Numbered from the stretch's first letter, positions 25,875 to 33,791 are shown. The stretch is DNA of 64,000 nt from Agromyces luteolus (GCF_009729855.1 NZ_WODA01000025.1:434001-498000), one strand, 5' to 3'. The notes: generated by a model not told the origin, from the sequence alone. Made by a program: numbers and translations.

Positions 25875-26584
25875 TCGAGGTCGACGAACGCGCCGTCGAG
25901 TGGGCGCTCCTCCTCGAGGTCGCAGAAGCCGTGCCATCTGAGCGCTGGGCTCTCGTTGGCGGTCTCATGGTCCACGCGCACGCGATCCGAGCCGGCATCA
26001 CACCACCACGCCACACCAGCGATCTCGACGTGCTCATCAACATCGGCGCCGCGCGTATCTCCCAGGTCGCAGGACCCCTTCAGGCGGCTGGGTTCGAGCC
26101 CGTGGAGCCGAACGGAACAGGGCCGTTCCATCGCTTCAGACGCGGGCGTGACGTCGTCGACGTGATGGTGCCGCAGGCAGCCGACCGCACCTACCGCTGG
26201 CGGATGAGACCGGTACTGCGATCGCCTGGAGCTCAGCAAGCACTCCAGCGCCTCGACCAATACACGGTGACCGGTCGGCACGGCGGCGCCACCGCCCTCG
26301 TGAACGTCCCCGATGCAACCGGGGCGATCATCGCGAAGGCGGCCGCGTACTCGGTCGATCGTCGTGATCGGGAGCGTCACCTCGAAGACGTGGTCGTGCT
26401 CCTCGCAGCAACCCCACGTCGATACCTCGCGACCGAGCTCTCGCGCCGGGATCGACAGCACCTGCGGCCGATGATCCAGCAACTCTCCGTCCCGGACGCG
26501 ATCTGGTGGTCAGTCCTCGATGACCGCGCGCGCGGCTTCGCGGATGCCACGTTCAGGCGGCTCCGCGAACTCGTCGAGTCATAG
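25853..26584 (+). CDS. Nucleotidyltransferase, probable toxin (AbiEii-like)
   Basis: 243 residues from a GTG overlapping the upstream gene by 22 bases. Residues 31-62 carry the nucleotidyltransferase fold: WALVGGLMVHAHA (G36, G37) and TSDLDVLINI with D57 and D59 as metal ligands. IIAKAAAYSVDRRDRERHLED is the helical C-terminal segment typical of the family. AbiEii proteins use NTP to modify tRNA or other targets and arrest growth unless held back by the partner. Its 3' end overlaps by 32 bp, convergently, a truncated relative on the other strand. Confidence 0.82.
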   Translation: MAGRAQLIEVDERAVEWALLLEVAEAVPSERWALVGGLMVHAHAIRAGITPPRHTSDLDVLINIGAARISQVAGPLQAAGFEPVEPNGTGPFHRFRRGRDVVDVMVPQAADRTYRWRMRPVLRSPGAQQALQRLDQYTVTGRHGGATALVNVPDATGAIIAKAAAYSVDRRDRERHLEDVVVLLAATPRRYLATELSRRDRQHLRPMIQQLSVPDAIWWSVLDDRARGFADATFRRLRELVES

Positions 26585-26861
26585 CCGAGTCGCCCCGCCG
26601 GCCCAGTTCTCGACACACCGGTAACCTGCGACGGCGAGCGGCGAGAACGTCACCGGCGATCTCGGCGATCACCTCGTCGATCTCCGGGCGCGGCTCGTAC
26701 GCGGCATCCACATCGGTCGTGACCCGCATCACCGGGTCATCCGGGAAGCGGAGCACCATCGCCGCGCCACCCACGATCCGGACCGAACCCCGGATGCCAT
26801 GCGCCACGAGCCGCCGCTCGAGCTCCTCGACCAGTTCTTTCGCCCGCTCCACCGTCAGCAC
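26553..26861 (-). pseudogene. N-terminal remnant of a DUF6036-like nucleotidyltransferase
   Basis: 102 codons. The first ~72 residues are a clear nucleotidyltransferase start: MLTVERAKELVEELERRL, RIVGGAAMVLRF with the GG motif, and RVTTDVDAAYEPR with the D-x-D. After IAEIAGD the sequence turns into Arg-rich nonsense and stops inside the 3' end of the convergent AbiE-like toxin gene. The full family is about 180-200 residues, so the C-terminal half is missing. A C-terminal fragment of the same kind lies on the same strand at 23116-23277. Confidence 0.7.
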
Positions 26862-26872
26862 CAGCCCGGCGT

Positions 26873-26983
26873 TTACGCGCGCGCCAACGATCGCTCATCG
26901 AGCATGATGTTCAGCGCACGAAGCTGCTCCGGGGTGGACCGCTTCGCACGCTCCTTCAAGGACGCGTACTGCCCGAATGGGTA
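26873..26983 (-). pseudogene. 3' remnant of the nucleotidyltransferase's upstream partner gene
   Basis: An open stretch of 36 codons (LKERAKRSTPEQLRALNIM then LDERSLARA) ends 12 bases before the ATG of the truncated nucleotidyltransferase. It has coding character but no start codon, being preceded by an in-frame stop. The spacing suggests it was the 3' end of the upstream gene of a two-gene module. The remaining bases to 27148 hold no recognisable gene. Confidence 0.4.
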
Positions 26984-27148
26984 TCACGCCCGCGCCAACC
27001 TGGTCGGTGCTGCCCAGTCGGCTCACGGCACCGCGATGACGAAGGCCTCGCTGCCGCGGTCAGATCTCCCGATCAAGAGCAATTTCCAGTCACCTGAAGC
27101 ACGAAACCTGCGACGGACCCCCAACCGCTTCAGCTGCATCGCTGCACA

Positions 27149-27820
27149 TCAGCCCTGCTGCGAGCTGATAAGTCCGTTCTCGTACGCGTAGATCACGACC
27201 TGCGCGCGGTCGTGGGCGCCGATCTTGGCCATGATGCGTTTGACATGCGTCTTCGCGGTATGAGGTGAGATGAAGAGCGCTTTCGCGATGTCGTCGTTCG
27301 ATCCGCCGCGGGCGACGAGGAGCAGGATCTCGTTCTCGCGCGCAGTGAGTTCCGGAGCGTGAATCTTGGGGCCCGGGCGCACGGCGCTCGGATCGGTCCG
27401 AAGGTACCTGTCGATGAGTCCGCGGGTCGCGGCCGGCGACAGCAGGGCCTCTCCGGCATCGACGGCACGGATGGCCCGGACCAGCTCGTCCGGCTCAGCT
27501 CCCTTACCCACGAAGCCGCTCGCCCCGGCGCGGAGTGCGGCGACGACGTACTCGTCCTCTTCGAAAGTGGTGAGGATGAGCACGCGGGTCTCCGCGAGTG
27601 CGGGATCGCGGCAGATGAGGTCGGTCGCTTCGATGCCGTCCATGACCGGCATCCGAATGTCCATCAGCACGACATCGGGTCGGGCCTGGATTGCAAGTCG
27701 GTGGGCGGCGAGTCCCGTGTCGGCGTGGCCGACGACCTCGATGTCGGGTTCGCTTCCGATGATCTGTGCAACGGCGTTGCGGATGAGGGCCTGATCGTCG
27801 GCCACGGCGACACGGATCAT
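27149..27820 (-). CDS. NarL/LuxR-family response regulator
   Basis: 223 residues. The receiver domain begins IRVAVADDQALIRNA, with the phospho-acceptor in VVLMDIRMPVMDGIE (D54), LILTTFEEDEYV and VGKGAEPDEL. The C-terminal LuxR helix-turn-helix is ELTARENEILLLVARGGSND, then ALFISPHTAKTHVKRIMAK. Its ATG overlaps the kinase stop (ATGA), with the kinase gene upstream. It probably controls the divergent ABC operon, where a perfect 16-bp palindrome lies. Confidence 0.94.
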   Translation of the reverse strand: MIRVAVADDQALIRNAVAQIIGSEPDIEVVGHADTGLAAHRLAIQARPDVVLMDIRMPVMDGIEATDLICRDPALAETRVLILTTFEEDEYVVAALRAGASGFVGKGAEPDELVRAIRAVDAGEALLSPAATRGLIDRYLRTDPSAVRPGPKIHAPELTARENEILLLVARGGSNDDIAKALFISPHTAKTHVKRIMAKIGAHDRAQVVIYAYENGLISSQQG

Positions 27821-29019
27821 CGTGTTCCTCCTTTCGTACGCCTCAGCGGGAGGTCGGCGCTGACGCGGAACGTTCCGCCCTGTCGGGAGATGTCGATGCT
27901 CCCGCCGACGGCTGCGACGCGTTCGCGCATGCCCAGGATGCCATGACCAGGCACGTCGCCAGCGGCTGGATCGCCCCCGTTCATCGCGGTCGTCGGGTTG
28001 GTGACGAGCAGGCGGATGGCGTCCGCGCCCTGACTGATCCAGACGTGCGCGCGATCGTCTGCGCCGTGCTTGCCGGCGTTGGTCAGCGACTCCTGAACGA
28101 GCCGGTAGACCGTCGCGTCGACCGCGCCGGGGATCAGGTCCGGCTCGAGATTCTCCTCGCGGATCGTCACGTGGAGTCCTGAGGCCTCCAACGACGCGTA
28201 CAGCGCATCGAGCTGTGCGATCCCGGGCAGCGGCGCTCGCGGAGCACCTTCCTCCGCAGCGCGAAGCGTTGCGAGCAGGTCACCGATCTCGCCGAGGACA
28301 TCACGGGCGGCGGCTCGGGCCGTCGCCAGGGCCGCCCGGGCGGCATCCGGATCGGTGGTGAGCGTGCGGTCGGCCGCAGCGGTGTTCAGGCTGACCACGG
28401 AGATCTGGTGCGCAACGGCATCGTGGAGGTCGCGCGCGATCCGAAGACGGTCTTCGGCGACACGCCGAGACGCTTCGGCATCACGAGTCTGCTCGGCCAA
28501 CTCCGCGCGCTGCACGATCTGATCGATGTACGCGCGGCGTGTCCGAGTGGCGTCGCCGGCAGCGGCGAAGAACGCGAGAGTGGCCAGAACGAGAACGGTG
28601 AACGGATGCTGCTCTGTGGACTCGTGCATGAATGCGACGGGAACCATGACTGCGGCGACGACGAGCGTCGTGATGATCACGGTCCGGCGCGGGTGTCGTG
28701 TCGCGATCGTGAAGAGCGCGATACCGGCGGCGAGCGCGGAGAACGGGCTCACGCCGAGCACGAGCGTGGCCGCGACGTACGCGGCGACGCATCCGATGAG
28801 GACTCCCCAGGGCCATTGCCGGCGAGCGAACATCAGCGCAGCCGGTAGCAGCGCGAGGGCGTAGCCGCGCATCGTGGGCTCTTCGACGATCCGTTGCAGC
28901 GGCCCGACGGTGGTGACGATCACCAGCAGCGCCGCGAGCAGGTCCCTCGACCATCCCGGCAGACGAGCCAGGGCCGACCCGCTGCGAGCGGGGGCGGACG
29001 TCGGTGACGTGTCGGACAT
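27817..29019 (-). CDS. NarL-type sensor histidine kinase with membrane sensor
   Basis: 400 residues from the ATG at 29019. The N-terminal half holds about five transmembrane helices (for example LLAALLVIVTTVGPL and TVIITTLVVAAVMVPVAF) with short loops, i.e. intramembrane sensing without a large extracellular domain. A coiled segment leads to HisKA_3 IARDLHDAVAHQISVVS (phospho-acceptor H of LHD). The HATPase is unusual only in being short: VYRLVQESLTNAGKHG and GHGILGMRERVAAVGG. It is coupled to the response regulator by a 4-base overlap. This layout beside an ABC transporter resembles LiaS/DesK-like envelope-stress systems. Confidence 0.92.
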   Translation of the reverse strand: MSDTSPTSAPARSGSALARLPGWSRDLLAALLVIVTTVGPLQRIVEEPTMRGYALALLPAALMFARRQWPWGVLIGCVAAYVAATLVLGVSPFSALAAGIALFTIATRHPRRTVIITTLVVAAVMVPVAFMHESTEQHPFTVLVLATLAFFAAAGDATRTRRAYIDQIVQRAELAEQTRDAEASRRVAEDRLRIARDLHDAVAHQISVVSLNTAAADRTLTTDPDAARAALATARAAARDVLGEIGDLLATLRAAEEGAPRAPLPGIAQLDALYASLEASGLHVTIREENLEPDLIPGAVDATVYRLVQESLTNAGKHGADDRAHVWISQGADAIRLLVTNPTTAMNGGDPAAGDVPGHGILGMRERVAAVGGSIDISRQGGTFRVSADLPLRRTKGGTR

Positions 29020-29070
29020 GACCCCAGTATCTGCCGCGGGCAGGGGCTGGTGAGGGTTCCACACGGCGAA

Positions 29071-29086
29071 TACCCCGGCCGGGGTA
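29071..29086. promoter_or_regulatory. Perfect palindrome in the divergent two-component/ABC promoter region
   Basis: TACCCCGGCCGGGGTA is a perfect 16-bp palindrome 51 bp from the kinase start and 83 bp before the ABC ATPase start. It is the only strong symmetric element in this 150-bp region and is a good candidate for binding by the NarL-type regulator. Confidence 0.55.
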
Positions 29087-29169
29087 CAGGGATGCCCCCG
29101 GCGGGCGACGCGCCCGTGGCCGCGTTCCGAGAGCCTCGAAGGGACCGGAATACGAACGAAGGACTCACG

Positions 29170-29886
29170 ATGCTTGATCCCCTTGGCGCAGATACTCAGG
29201 GCGCCGCCATCATCTCCGTCAGGGACGTCGAGAAGACGTACGGCAGCGGGGCCGGCCGGTTCGACGCCCTGCGCGGCGTCAGCCTCGACATCCGCGAGGG
29301 TGAGAGCCTCGCGATCGTCGGGAAGAGCGGCTCCGGCAAGTCCACCCTCATGCACGTCCTCGCACTACTGGACGAGCCGACCGCTGGCACCGTCCTCCTG
29401 GACCGTCGCAACGCGAAGGAATTGAGAAGCTCCGAGCTCAATCGCGCCCGGAACAAGACCTTCGGGTTCGTGTTCCAACAGTTCTTCCTCACGCCGACGC
29501 AGACGGTGCTGGAGAACGTGATGCTGCCGCTCACGATCGCCGGCATGCCCAACCGCGCCCGCCGTGCGCAGGCAATGGCCGCCCTCGAGCAGCTCGAGTT
29601 GGCCGACAAGGCCAAGAACAAGGCCACCGACCTTTCCGGTGGGCAGAAGCAACGGGTGGTGATCGCCCGCGCCCTGGTCAACCACCCACGGATCATCTTC
29701 GCGGACGAACCCACCGGCAACCTCGACACCGCCACCGGGCGCACCGTCGAAGACATCCTCTTCACCCTGAACCGGGAGCAGGGCATCACCCTCGTCATCG
29801 TCACCCACGATGACGACCTCGCCGCCCGGTGCGATCGGCGAATCCAGATCCAGGACGGCCGCATCCTCGAGGAGGCCACCCGATGA
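29170..29886 (+). CDS. ABC transporter ATPase (MacB/LolD type)
   Basis: 238 residues; the ATG follows GAAGGA. All ABC elements are present: Walker A GKSGSGKST, Q-loop FVFQQFFL, signature LSGGQKQRV, Walker B IIFADEPTGNLD and switch H in VIVTHDDDL. Similarity is closest to ATPases that pair with FtsX/MacB-like permeases, which act as mechanotransmitters or exporters of peptides and antimicrobials. It overlaps the permease start by four bases (ATGA) and heads a plus-strand operon divergent from the two-component system. Confidence 0.95.
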   Translation: MLDPLGADTQGAAIISVRDVEKTYGSGAGRFDALRGVSLDIREGESLAIVGKSGSGKSTLMHVLALLDEPTAGTVLLDRRNAKELRSSELNRARNKTFGFVFQQFFLTPTQTVLENVMLPLTIAGMPNRARRAQAMAALEQLELADKAKNKATDLSGGQKQRVVIARALVNHPRIIFADEPTGNLDTATGRTVEDILFTLNREQGITLVIVTHDDDLAARCDRRIQIQDGRILEEATR

Positions 29887-31184
29887 AGACGATCGATCTC
29901 GTACGGACCGGCGTGCGCAACACCTTCCGCTCCCGCGCTCGAACCACCCTCACCGTCCTGGCGATCTTCGTGGGCGCATTCACACTCACCATCACAAGCG
30001 GCCTCGGAACCGGGATCAACCGGTACATCGACGACACCGTCGCCGCGATCGGCGGCGGCGACGTCCTCACCGTCACCAAGGTCGCGGACGAGGACTTCGA
30101 CCCCACCGACACCAGCCCGCAGGAATACGACCCGAACGCCGTCACGACCGGAGACGGTATCGCGCGAACCTCGATCGAGATGATGACCCAAGACGACCTC
30201 GACGCGATCGGCGACGTCGACGACATCCTCGACGTCGAGCCCATCACGCCCGCGCAGGTCGACTACGTCAGCCACGACGACGGCACCCGGTACACCGCCA
30301 CGGTCAGCGCCCTGACCCCCGGGCAGACCGTGCAAACAACCGCCGGCGCCGAGCCCGAGAACGGCACCACGCAATTCCAGATCTCCCTCCCGCCGACCTA
30401 CGTGGAGCCCCTCGGCTTCGACGACGACACCGACGCGATCGGCGCAACGCTGACCATCGCCGTCACCGACGGCGCCTTCGAGCAGCACACCGTGGACGCC
30501 GAGATCGTCGGGGTCACGGAGGAGACCCTCGCCGGTCCCGGCGGAGCCAGCCTCATCGCCAACCAGGCGCTACAGGACGAACTCGTCACGCTGCAGAGCA
30601 CCGGACTCCCCGACGACCAGCTCGACCAGTGGGCTCAGGCGACCGCGACCTTCGACCCGGAACTCACCCCGGACGAAGTCGACGCCCTGAAGGAGGGACT
30701 CGCCGACGAAGGTTTCAGCGGCACCACCACCGCCGACACCCTCGGAGCGTTCACGACCGTGATCGACACCATCGTGCTCATCCTCAACGCATTCGCCGGA
30801 ATCGCCCTGCTGGCTGCAGGATTCGGGATCGTCAACACCCTGCTGATGTCGGTGCAGGAACGCACCCGCGAGATCGGCCTGATGAAGGCGATGGGCATGA
30901 GCAGCGGCCGCGTGTTCGGACTGTTCAGCATCGAAGCCGTCTTCATCGGATTCCTCGGCAGCGCCATCGGCGTCATCACCGCGATGATCGTCGGCACTGC
31001 TGTGAGCGGTCTCCTCGCCGGCGCCCTGCTCGCGAACCTCCCCGGACTCACGCTCATCGCCTTCGATCCGATCACCATCGGCGTCACGATCCTCGTGATC
31101 ATGGCCGTCGCCTTCCTCGCAGGCACCCTCCCCGCAGCTCGCGCCGCCCGCAAGGACCCCGTCGACGCACTCCGCTACGAGTAG
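29883..31184 (+). CDS. FtsX/MacB-like ABC permease
   Basis: 433 residues. A first transmembrane helix (about 20-42, TLTVLAIFVGAFTLTITSG) is followed by an extracytoplasmic MacB-type domain (about 45-285), rich in Asp/Thr and without cysteines. Three C-terminal helices (about 300-425) form the FtsX core, including IVNTLLMSVQERTREIGLMKAMG, the conserved cytosolic loop. With the preceding ATPase it forms a type VII ABC transporter. Overlapping genes indicate a 1:1 complex. The substrate is unknown; envelope-stress or peptide antibiotic response is suggested by the adjacent sensor kinase. Confidence 0.93.
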   Translation: MKTIDLVRTGVRNTFRSRARTTLTVLAIFVGAFTLTITSGLGTGINRYIDDTVAAIGGGDVLTVTKVADEDFDPTDTSPQEYDPNAVTTGDGIARTSIEMMTQDDLDAIGDVDDILDVEPITPAQVDYVSHDDGTRYTATVSALTPGQTVQTTAGAEPENGTTQFQISLPPTYVEPLGFDDDTDAIGATLTIAVTDGAFEQHTVDAEIVGVTEETLAGPGGASLIANQALQDELVTLQSTGLPDDQLDQWAQATATFDPELTPDEVDALKEGLADEGFSGTTTADTLGAFTTVIDTIVLILNAFAGIALLAAGFGIVNTLLMSVQERTREIGLMKAMGMSSGRVFGLFSIEAVFIGFLGSAIGVITAMIVGTAVSGLLAGALLANLPGLTLIAFDPITIGVTILVIMAVAFLAGTLPAARAARKDPVDALRYE

Positions 31185-31225
31185 CCCGACACCTACCGAG
31201 TCAACCCTCGAACCAGGAGTACAAC

Positions 31226-31639
31226 ATGGACACGGCCACTGAAACCACGTACCGGGCCAGCAAGGCGATCCCCCTCAGCGCCGGCATCGTCGCCCTCACG
31301 GCGAGCCTCGCCAACGCGCTCATCGCCTGGGCAGGCCTCGCCCTCGGAGCCCCCGCCACCGGCGGCATCCTGCCGATGTCGTACATCACCCTCACCGTGA
31401 TCGCAGCGATCGCCGGGGCGGTCGGATGGCATCTCATCAATCGGTACGCGAGACGTCCACGACGAGTGCTGACCTGGCTGGTACCGACCTTCCTGGTGGT
31501 CTCGTTCGTCCCGGACATCCTCGTGGGAATCAGCATGGGGTGGATCCTGGCGGTGACGCTGATGATCATGCACGTTGCGACCCTCGCGATCGGCATCACC
31601 GTGTACGCACGGTTGATGCGCGTCCCCGAGGAGCGCTGA
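31226..31639 (+). CDS. DUF6069-type four-helix membrane protein
   Basis: 137 residues; the ATG follows AGGAG. Four hydrophobic helices are evident (SAGIVALTASLANALIAWAG, ISYITLT-like helix 2, VLTWLVPTFLVV, and a last helix with TLMIMHVATLAIGITV). The pattern and length fit the DUF6069 family common in actinobacteria, often near stress regulators. The gene starts 41 bp after the permease and its stop overlaps the next start (TGATG), so it is part of the ABC operon. No function is known. Confidence 0.8.
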   Translation: MDTATETTYRASKAIPLSAGIVALTASLANALIAWAGLALGAPATGGILPMSYITLTVIAAIAGAVGWHLINRYARRPRRVLTWLVPTFLVVSFVPDILVGISMGWILAVTLMIMHVATLAIGITVYARLMRVPEER

Positions 31640-31761
31640 TGGACGGCATCGAATGGGAGATCGCCGGGCTGCCGCTGCATCCGCTGCTCGTCCACGGCGC
31701 AGCCGTGCTCATCCCGCTCTCCGCGATCCTCCTCGCCCTCATCGCGGTGTGGGGCGGCTGA
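31639..31761 (+). CDS. 40-residue membrane peptide like a truncated DUF2231 N-terminus
   Basis: The ORF begins in a TGATG overlap with the preceding gene and ends six bases before the VanZ gene. IAGLPLHPLLVHGAAVLIPL is the conserved opening of DUF2231 membrane proteins (normally about 150 residues), followed by SAILLALIAVWGG and a stop. Either it is a real single-helix peptide or the remains of a DUF2231 gene whose later part was lost when the VanZ gene became adjacent. Tight packing on both sides argues that it is still translated. Confidence 0.6.
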   Translation: MDGIEWEIAGLPLHPLLVHGAAVLIPLSAILLALIAVWGG

Positions 31762-31767
31762 CCGGCT

Positions 31768-32232
31768 GTGCCCACAGCAGAACGGTCAGGGTCGCGCGGG
31801 CGCTTCTCCCCCGTCTACGCGGCCCTGACCCTCGCATACCTGCTGCTCGTCGGACGATTCACGCTGGCGGATCCGCCCTGGCTGACCACGCCGAACGAGA
31901 TTCCAGGTGGCGTCCTCGCCCTCGGCGCGTGGACCGACGCCGACACGTGGACCACGGGCAGCGCGTTCGAATTCGCCGCCAACGTGATCCTGTTCGCGGT
32001 GCTGGGGTTCTTGCTCGGGCGTGCACTTCCACGCGCATCCCCGGCGGCGCTGATCGCGGTCAGTGTGCTCGTCACCCTCAGCATCGAGATCGCGCAGATT
32101 CCCCTCCCTCGCGTATCCGACCCTCGGGACCTCATCGCCAACACGATGGGAGCGGTGGTCGGGGTCCTGATCACACGTGGACGCACGTTGCCGGCGCGTA
32201 CGATCGCTGACATCGATCGAGGAGCGACATGA
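31768..32232 (+). CDS. VanZ-family membrane protein
   Basis: 154 residues with a GTG start six bases after the preceding stop. Four transmembrane helices and the VanZ-like signatures (FEFAANVILFAVLGFLLGR, then SIEIAQIPLPRVSDPRDLIANTMGA) are present. VanZ relatives confer low-level teicoplanin resistance or otherwise alter the envelope; most actinobacterial copies are uncharacterised. The stop overlaps the alarmone synthetase start (ATGA), coupling the two. Confidence 0.88.
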   Translation: MPTAERSGSRGRFSPVYAALTLAYLLLVGRFTLADPPWLTTPNEIPGGVLALGAWTDADTWTTGSAFEFAANVILFAVLGFLLGRALPRASPAALIAVSVLVTLSIEIAQIPLPRVSDPRDLIANTMGAVVGVLITRGRTLPARTIADIDRGAT

Positions 32233-33002
32233 CCGACGATGCCGATGAGTCAAGCGCAGATTCGGGGCCGGAGCGTGAGATGGTGCAGCTCGCTCGTCGA
32301 CTGCGGCAGGATTTCGACCGGATCCAGATGGAGCACGAGTTCGCGATCGACGAAATGCTCACCAAGGTCTCGATACTGCGACGCGAATTCCAGCACCTGC
32401 ACCGATACAACCCCATCGAGCACGTCACCTCGCGGGTGAAGAGCCCCTCCAGCACGCTCAAGAAGGCCGCCCGACTCGGCATCGACCCCACCCCCGAGGC
32501 GATCAGAGAGCGCATCCGGGACATCGCCGGCGTGCGGATCACCTGCAGCTTCATCGCCGACACCTACCGAGTGCTCGAAGCCCTCACGTCCCAGACGGAC
32601 GTGCGCGTCATCAACGTCAAGGACTACATCGCCGAACCCAAGCCGAACGGGTACAAGAGCCTGCATGCCCTCATCGAGATCCCCGTGTTCCTCAGTACCG
32701 GCGCCGTGAACGTCGCCGTCGAACTGCAGGTGCGGACCATCGCAATGGACTTCTGGGCGAGCCTGGAGCACAAGATCCACTACAAGTACGACGGCGATGT
32801 GCCCGCCGGCCTCGTCACGAGTTTGACCGCCGCCGCACGCGCGGCGCAGATACTCGACGAACACATGGAGCAGCTCCATCGAGAAGTACGGGGCCTCGAC
32901 ACGGACACCGTCGACGACGAGATGCGCGTGGACGAGCAGACGCTCCTGCAACTGTGGAAGATGGCGCGGGCCAACGCCGACGACACCGCCCCGGATGCGT
33001 GA
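32229..33002 (+). CDS. Small alarmone synthetase (RelA/SpoT-domain GTP pyrophosphokinase)
   Basis: 257 residues, a single RelA_SpoT synthetase domain without HD hydrolase, TGS or ACT domains, thus of the YjbM/YwaC class. Motifs: RIRDIAGVRITCSF, VKDYIAEPKPNGYKSLH (substrate loop), VELQVRTIAMDFWASLEHK and IHYKYDG. It would transfer pyrophosphate from ATP to GDP/GTP to make (p)ppGpp. The N-terminus is a helical acidic extension, and the C-terminal ~60 residues fit the helical oligomerisation tail. It is the last gene of an operon controlled from the two-component/ABC promoter, which suggests that envelope stress raises alarmone levels. Confidence 0.93.
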   Translation: MTDDADESSADSGPEREMVQLARRLRQDFDRIQMEHEFAIDEMLTKVSILRREFQHLHRYNPIEHVTSRVKSPSSTLKKAARLGIDPTPEAIRERIRDIAGVRITCSFIADTYRVLEALTSQTDVRVINVKDYIAEPKPNGYKSLHALIEIPVFLSTGAVNVAVELQVRTIAMDFWASLEHKIHYKYDGDVPAGLVTSLTAAARAAQILDEHMEQLHREVRGLDTDTVDDEMRVDEQTLLQLWKMARANADDTAPDA

Positions 33003-33047
33003 TCCGCGCGCAGCTCGCTGGTGAGCTCCATTCGTCGTATCCTAATA

Positions 33048-33059
33048 GGACAGTCGTCC
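33048..33059. promoter_or_regulatory. TetR operator 1 (autoregulatory)
   Basis: GGACAGTCGTCC lies 23 bp before the GTG start of the TetR gene. The same pattern GGACA-N2-TGTCC occurs twice in the promoter of the downstream operon. TATCCTAAT just upstream could be the -10 element it covers. Confidence 0.7.
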
Positions 33060-33082
33060 GCTTAGTTCGAGGCAGGTGCACC

Positions 33083-33661
33083 GTGTCCGATATCGAAGCC
33101 CCCCGTCAGCGCGCTGACGCGATCCGCAATCGCGATCGCATCCTCGAGGCGGCGGTGGTGGAGCTCGCGCGCGATCCCGACGCGTCGCTCAGCGCGATCG
33201 GGAAGCGTGCAGGCGTCGGCCAGGGCACCCTGTACCGGAACTTCCCAGACCGCGAGGCGCTGCTCTGGGCGGTGTACCGCCGCGAGGTTCAAGAGCTCGT
33301 CGACAGCGCCGACCGGCTCCTGAGCGAGACCGATCCGGCATCCGCGCTCCGCGAGTGGATGGGCGCCCTCTCCCGGTTCGCGCTCGCGAAGGCAGACCTC
33401 GGGCCCGCGATGCGGCCCGCCGTGAAGGCTGAGGACAAGACCGCCCGCCCCGGGTACGCGCAGGTCGTCGACGCGGTGGCCACCCTCCTGACCGCCGGCC
33501 AAGAAGCCGGCGTGATCCGCTCCGACATCACCAGCGAAGACTTCGTCGCCCTCATCGCCGGCATCTGGCAGATCCCGGCCGGCGCCGGGTGGGAACCCCG
33601 GATGACGCGACTGCTCGACCTCGTGATGGACGCCCTCCGCACCCCCGCAGCCCCTGACTGA
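33083..33661 (+). CDS. TetR-family regulator
   Basis: 192 residues from the GTG at 33083, 80 bp after the alarmone synthetase. The N-terminal HTH is RILEAAVVELARDPDASLSA, then AIGKRAGVGQGTLYRNFPDR. The C-terminal ligand-binding domain (about residues 80-190) has no family-specific motif. Three matching operator palindromes, one before this gene and two before the NAD(P)-binding protein, show that it most likely represses both itself and the next operon. The ligand is unknown. Confidence 0.92.
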   Translation: MSDIEAPRQRADAIRNRDRILEAAVVELARDPDASLSAIGKRAGVGQGTLYRNFPDREALLWAVYRREVQELVDSADRLLSETDPASALREWMGALSRFALAKADLGPAMRPAVKAEDKTARPGYAQVVDAVATLLTAGQEAGVIRSDITSEDFVALIAGIWQIPAGAGWEPRMTRLLDLVMDALRTPAAPD

Positions 33662-33682
33662 TCACCCGCCTATTCGCTCGAC

Positions 33683-33711
33683 TTCACAAACGGACAATTG
33701 TCCGCTACACT
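33683..33711 (+). promoter_or_regulatory. Promoter of the NAD(P)-binding protein/permease operon
   Basis: TTCACA (33683-33688) and TACACT (33706-33711) are separated by exactly 17 bases, the ideal sigma-70-type spacing. The spacer contains operator 2, so repressor binding would occlude RNA polymerase. Confidence 0.65.
33692..33703. promoter_or_regulatory. TetR operator 2
   Basis: GGACAATTGTCC is a perfect 12-bp palindrome (14 bp counting the flanking C/G). It lies between the -35 and -10 elements and matches operators 1 and 3. Confidence 0.8.
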
Positions 33712-33718
33712 CATAACC

Positions 33719-33730
33719 GGACAGTTGTCC
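33719..33730. promoter_or_regulatory. TetR operator 3
   Basis: GGACAGTTGTCC is centred 27 bp downstream of operator 2, just after the -10 element, consistent with two TetR dimers on adjacent helical turns of the promoter. Confidence 0.78.
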
Positions 33731-33791
33731 AGTTAGATTCAGCCGACGACCTCACGGCGCGACGGCGAGGAACTCTTGTGAAGGAGCAGTC

